Shown one piece after another: positions 22,201 to 28,200 of a DNA stretch of 64,000 nucleotides; the stretch's first letter is position 1; the number at the start of each line of letters is the position of its first letter. The stretch spans positions 248,001 to 312,000 of the forward strand of contig NZ_BMNG01000009.1 in NCBI RefSeq assembly GCF_014646335.1, read 5' to 3'. Under the pieces are notes generated by a model. It ran no database searches, had not been told where the DNA came from, and saw only the letters and a program-made list of their open reading frames with translations. Origin of the DNA: Streptomyces lasiicapitis. GTDB lineage: Bacteria > Actinomycetota > Actinomycetes > Streptomycetales > Streptomycetaceae. The position numbers and the translations under genes were made by a program.

Positions 22201-25200
22201 GACCTCGTCAGGACCCACGCCGCCGAGGTGATCGGTTACCCGGACGCCGACGCGGTGGAGCCGGAACGGGCCTTCAGGGACATCGGGTTCGACTCGCTGA
22301 CCGCCGTGGAGCTGCGCAACGGGCTCAGCGCGGCGGCCGGTGTGACCCTCCCGGTCACCATGGCCTTCGACTACCCGACGCCCATGGTGCTCGCCCGGTT
22401 CATCCTCGGCGAGGTGCTGGGCACCGCGCCCGCGCCGGCCGACGAGCCGCCGGTGGTGACGGGCACGGTCGTGGACGACGACCCGATCGCGATCGTGTCG
22501 ATGAGCTGCCGCTTCCCCGGCGGGGTGCGCACTCCGGAGGACCTGTGGCGACTGGTCTCCGAGGGCAGCGACGTGATCAGCGCCTACCCGACCAACCGTG
22601 GCTGGGACCTGGACGACCTGTACGACCCGGACCCGGAGAACACGGGCACCAGCTACGCCAGCGGCGGCGGTTTCGTCTACGACGCCGATGAATTCGACCC
22701 GGCGTTCTTCGGGATCGCCCCGCGTGAGGCGCTGACCATCGACCCGCAGCAGCGGCTGCTCCTTGAGACCTCCTGGGAGGCGTTCGAGCGGGCGGGCATC
22801 GACGCCGCGTCGCTCAAGGGAAGCCGGACCGGTGTCTTCGCCGGAAGCAACGGCCAGGACTACATCGGCCTGCTGATGACCGCCCCGGGCGGCCCCGACG
22901 GCTACCTCGGAACCGGTAACGCGGGCAGTGTCGTGTCGGGCCGTGTCTCCTACACCTTCGGCCTCGAAGGACCGGCCGTCACGGTGGACACGGCATGCTC
23001 CTCGTCCCTGGTGGCACTGCACATGGCCGTGCAGTCGCTGCGCCAGGGGGAGTGCTCCATGGCGCTGGCCGGCGGTGTCACGATCATGTCGACCCCGGGC
23101 TCGTTCGTGGACTTCAGCCGCCAGAAGGGGCTGTCGTCGGACGGGCGCTGCAAGGCGTTCGCGGCATCGGCCGACGGCACCGGCTGGGGCGAGGGTGTCG
23201 GCGTGCTGCTGCTGGAGCGGCTGTCGGACGCACGGCGCAACGGCCACCCGGTCATGGCGATCGTGCGCGGCTCCGCCGTCAACCAGGACGGCGCCAGCAA
23301 TGGTCTTACGGCGCCCAACGGGCCGTCGCAGCAGCGGGTGATCCGGCAGGCGCTGGCCGGCGCCGGTCTCGCCGCCCACCAGGTGCACGCGGTCGAGGCA
23401 CACGGCACCGGCACCCGGCTGGGTGACCCGATCGAGGCGCAGGCCCTGCTGGCCACGTACGGCCAGGGGCGCCCCGAGGACCAGCCGCTGTGGCTGGGCT
23501 CGGTCAAGTCGAACATCGGGCACACGCAGGCCGCCGCCGGTGTCGCCGGGATCATCAAGATGGTGATGGCGATGCGCGAGGGCGTGCTGCCCAAGACGCT
23601 TCACGCGGAGGAGCCCTCGCCGCACATCGACTGGACCAGTGGCGCGGTGTCGCTGCTGAACGAGGCGACCGCGTGGCCGGAGAACGGCGAACCGCGACGG
23701 GCGGGCATCTCCTCGTTCGGCATCAGCGGTACCAACGCCCACACCATCATCGAGCAGGCCCCGGAGCCCGAGGAGCCGGAGGCGGCGGTGGCGCGGGTCG
23801 TCACGGACGACCTCACGGCCGGTTCGCGGACGCTCCCCTGGACGGTCACCGGCAAGGGCGCCGAGGCGCTGCGCGCCCAGGCACGCAACCTGCGTGACCA
23901 TCTGGCGGACCACCCCGAGCTCGACCTGGACGACGTGGGCTACTCGCTCGCGGCCTCCCGGTCGGTCTTCGACCACCGCGCCGTCCTCCTGAACGGCGAC
24001 CGGGACGCGCTGCTGAGCGGTCTCGACGCCATCGCCTCGGGCGCCACGGCCCCCGGGGTCGTCCAGGGATCGGTGGGCACGGCCGGGAAGACGGCGTTCC
24101 TGTTCTCGGGTCAGGGTGCGCAACGCCTGGGTATGGGGCGGGAGTTGTACGAGACGTTCCCGGTGTTCGCCCAGGCGCTGGACGAGGTGTGCGCGTATCT
24201 CGACGTGCTGCTCGACCGTCCGCTGCGGGACGTGATGTTCGCCGACGAGAACAGTGCCGACGCCGAACTGCTGAATCAGACGGCGTTCACGCAGCCCGCG
24301 CTGTTCGCCATCGAAGTGGCGCTGTTCCGGCTGCTGGAGCACTGGGGCGTCACCGCCGACGTGCTCATCGGCCACTCGGTGGGAGAGGTCGCCGCGGCCC
24401 ATGTGGCCGGGGTGCTCTCGCTTCAGGACGCGTGCACGCTGATCGCGGCGCGTGGCCGTCTGATGCAGGCGCTGCCGGAGGGCGGCGCGATGGTGGCCGT
24501 CCAGGCGTCGGAGGAGGAGATCGCTCCGTCGCTGATCGGCCGTGAGGCCGAGGTGAGCGTCGCGGCGGTCAACGGCCCGACGGCCGTGGTGATCGCGGGT
24601 GACGAGGCCGCGGTGCTGGAGATCGCCGAGGACTGGGCCGAACAGGGCCGCAAGACCCGTCGCCTGCGGGTCAGCCACGCGTTCCACTCGCCTCGTATGG
24701 ACGCGATGCTGGACGACTTCCGCAAGGTCGTCGAAGGGCTGATCTTCCAGGCACCGTCGATCTCCCTGGTCTCCAACCTCACGGGTGCGTCGGCGGGCGC
24801 GGAGCAGGTGTGCTCGCCGGAGTACTGGGTGCGCCACGTCCGCGAGGCCGTGCGGTTCGCCGACGGGGTACGGGCCCTGGAGAAGCTCGGGGTGACCTCG
24901 TTCCTGGAGGTGGGTCCCGACGGTGTGCTCACCGCGATGGCGCAGGACTGCCTGACGGCCGACGAGGCCGGAGGCGCGCGCACTCTCGTCCCCGCACTGC
25001 GCAAGAACCGCCCCGAGACCCAGTCGCTGACCACGGCGCTGGCCGAACTCCACGTCCACGGCACCACCGTGAACTGGTCGACGGCGTTCGCCGGACACGA
25101 CGTACGGCGGGTGGAGCTGCCCACCTACGCGTTCCAGCGGCAGCGCTACTGGCCGAAGGCCGGCGGCCCCATGACCGGGGACGTCGCCTCCGTCGGACTC

Positions 25201-28200
25201 AGCTCCCCCAACCACCCGCTGCTGGGTGCCGGGGTCGAACTCGCGGGCAGCGACGGATTCCTGTTCACCAACAGGCTGTCGGTGAAGAGCCAGCCCTGGC
25301 TGGCCGACCACGCGATCGCGGGCGCGGCCCTGTTCCCGGGGACCGGATTCCTCGAACTGGCCATCCGTGCCGCCGATCAGGTCGGCTGCGGCCGGGTCGA
25401 GGAGGTCACCCTGGCCACCCCGATGGTCCTGCCCGAGAACGAACAGGTCCAGGTGCAGCTGTGGGTGGATGACGCGGACGAGACGGGCCACCGCTCGATC
25501 GGCCTCTACTCCCGCGCGGCCGACGCGTCCTCGGGCGAGCCGTGGACGCAGCACGCGGCCGGTGCGCTGGCCCCGGCCGGCCCCGAGCCGTCGTTCGACC
25601 TGGGCGTATGGCCCCCGGCGGACGCGGAAGCGCTGGACATCAGCGACTTCTACGAGCGCTTCGCCGCCTCCGGCTTCGCCTACGGCCCGGTGTTCCAGGG
25701 CCTGCGGGCCGCCTGGCGCGCCGGCGACGACGTCTACGTCGAGGTCAGTCTCGGCGAGGAGCACGCGTCACTGGCGGCCGACTTCGGCCTCCACCCGGCG
25801 CTCCTTGACGCCGCCGTGCAGGCGGTGACGTTCGTCGCCCTGGAGGACGTCGGGCTCTCCCGGCTCCCGTTCTCCTGGAGCGGGGTGTCGCTCCACGCCG
25901 GTGGCGCGTCCACGCTGCGGGTGCGCCTCACCCGGCTGGGGCCGGACTCCATCTCCCTCGCGGTGGCCGACGGAACCGGCCGCCCCGTGGCATCGATCGA
26001 GTCCCTCGTGCTGCGCCCGGTGTCCGTGGACCACATCGACACGGCCAGGACATCGGCGTTCCGCGACTCGCTGTTCACGCTGGACTGGACCCCCGTACCG
26101 GCCATCTCCCCGGCGGACGCGGCCACGGCCACCTGGGCCGTGGTGGGCACCGACCACTACGGACTGGCCGCCGGTGCGATCGCCGGAGCCCAGGTGACCG
26201 CCTACGCCGATCTCGACGCCCTGGGCGCCGCGATCGACGACGGCGCCGCCGCCCCGGAGGCCGTGCTGGTCTCCTACGCACCGGGCCTCGACGACGAGGC
26301 GGCGCAGGGCAGGCCCAAGAGCAAGGCAAAGACCAGGGCAAAGGGCAAGGGCAAGGGCAAGGCCAAGCGGGGCCTGGAGCCCGTGGACGCCATCCACGCG
26401 GTGACGCACCACACGCTCGGCATGATCCAGGGCTGGCTCGGCGACCGCCGGTTCGACTCCTCCCGGCTGGTCTTCGTGACCTCGGGCGCCATGGCACCCG
26501 AGGACCGCGACGAGACCCCGGACCTGATCCACGCCCCGCTGTGGGGCATGGTGCGGTCCGCGCAGTCGGAGAATCCGAACTGCTTCGTCCTGGTGGACCT
26601 CGACGAGGACGAGGCGTCCAAGGCGGTACTGCCCGCGGTTCTCGCCAACGACGAGCCGCAGGCCGTGGTCCGCGAGGGCACGGTGCTCGGCCAGCGCATG
26701 GCCCGGGTCTCCTCGGGCACCGCGCTGCTGCCGCCCGCCGGGGTGCGGGACTGGCGCCTTGACATGCACGCCAAGGGGACCCTGGAGAACCTGGCGCTGC
26801 TGCCCAGCCCCGACGCCACGGAGGAACTCGGCGCGACCGAGATCAGGGTGGCGCTGCGCGCCGCGGGCCTGAACTTCCGCGATGTGCTCAACGCCCTGGG
26901 GATGTACCCCGGGGAGGCCGGGCCGCTCGGTGGTGAGGGTGCCGGTGTGGTGACCGAGGTCGGCTCCGCGGTGACGGACCTCGTCCCCGGTGACAAGGTG
27001 ATGGGCATCTTCAGCGGGTCGTTCGGCCCGTTCGCCATCACCGACCGGCGCGTTGTCGCCCGGGTCCCGGAGAGCTGGACGTTCGAGCAGGCGGCCTCCA
27101 CCCCGATCGTGTTCCTGACGGCCTACTACGCCATGGTGGACCTGGCCGGTCTGAAGGCCGGTCAGTCGGTCCTTGTGCACTCCGCCGCGGGCGGTGTGGG
27201 CATGGCCACGCTCCAGCTGGCCCGGCACCTCGGCGCCGAGGTCTTCGGTACGGCGAGCGAGGGCAAGTGGGAAACCCTGCGGTCGCTGGGTCTGGACGAC
27301 GAGCACATCGCGTCGTCCCGGACGCTGGACTTCGAGAAGCGCTTCCTGGAGGTGACCGGCGGGCGCGGCATGGACGTCGTACTCGACTCGCTGGCACGGG
27401 AGTTCGTGGACGCGGGCCTGCGGCTGCTGCCGCGCGGCGGCCGGTTCCTGGAGATGGGTAAGACCGACATCCGGATTCCGGAAGAGGTGGCCGCCGAGTA
27501 CACCGGTGTCTCCTACCAGGCGTTCGACCTGATCGAGGCGGGACCCGACCGCATCAACGAGATGTGGAACGACCTGATCTCGCTGTTCGAGAACGGGGTA
27601 CTGCGACCGCTGCCGGTCCGCACCTGGGATGTCCGCAGGGCACCCGACGCCTTCCGCTTCCTCAGCCAGGCACGCCACACCGGCAAGGTGGCGCTGACGA
27701 TGCCGAGGACGCTGGACGACTCGGGCACGGTGCTGATCACGGGTGGTACGGGTGGTCTGGGTGCGTTGCTGGCCCGTCATCTGGTGGTGGAGCATGGTGT
27801 GCGTTCTCTGGTGCTGACGAGTCGTCGTGGTGTGGATGCGCCGGGTGCGGTGGAGTTGGTGGCGGAGCTGGCGGGGCTGGGTGCCGAGGCGCGGGCGGTG
27901 GCGTGTGATGTCGCCGACCGTGCCGCGGTGGAGGGTCTGCTGGCGGGGATCGGGTCCGAGTATCCGTTGTCGGCTGTGGTGCATGCGGCGGGTGTGCTGG
28001 ACGACGGTGTGGTGGAGTCGTTGACGCCGGAGCGGGTGGACAGGGTGCTGCGTCCGAAGGTGGACGCGGCGCTGCACCTGCACGAGCTGACCCGCGACCT
28101 CGACCTCTCCGCGTTCATCCTGTTCTCCTCCGTCTCCGGAACCTTCGGCGGCGCGGGCCAGGCCAACTACGCGGCGGGCAACGCCTTCATGGACGCCCTC

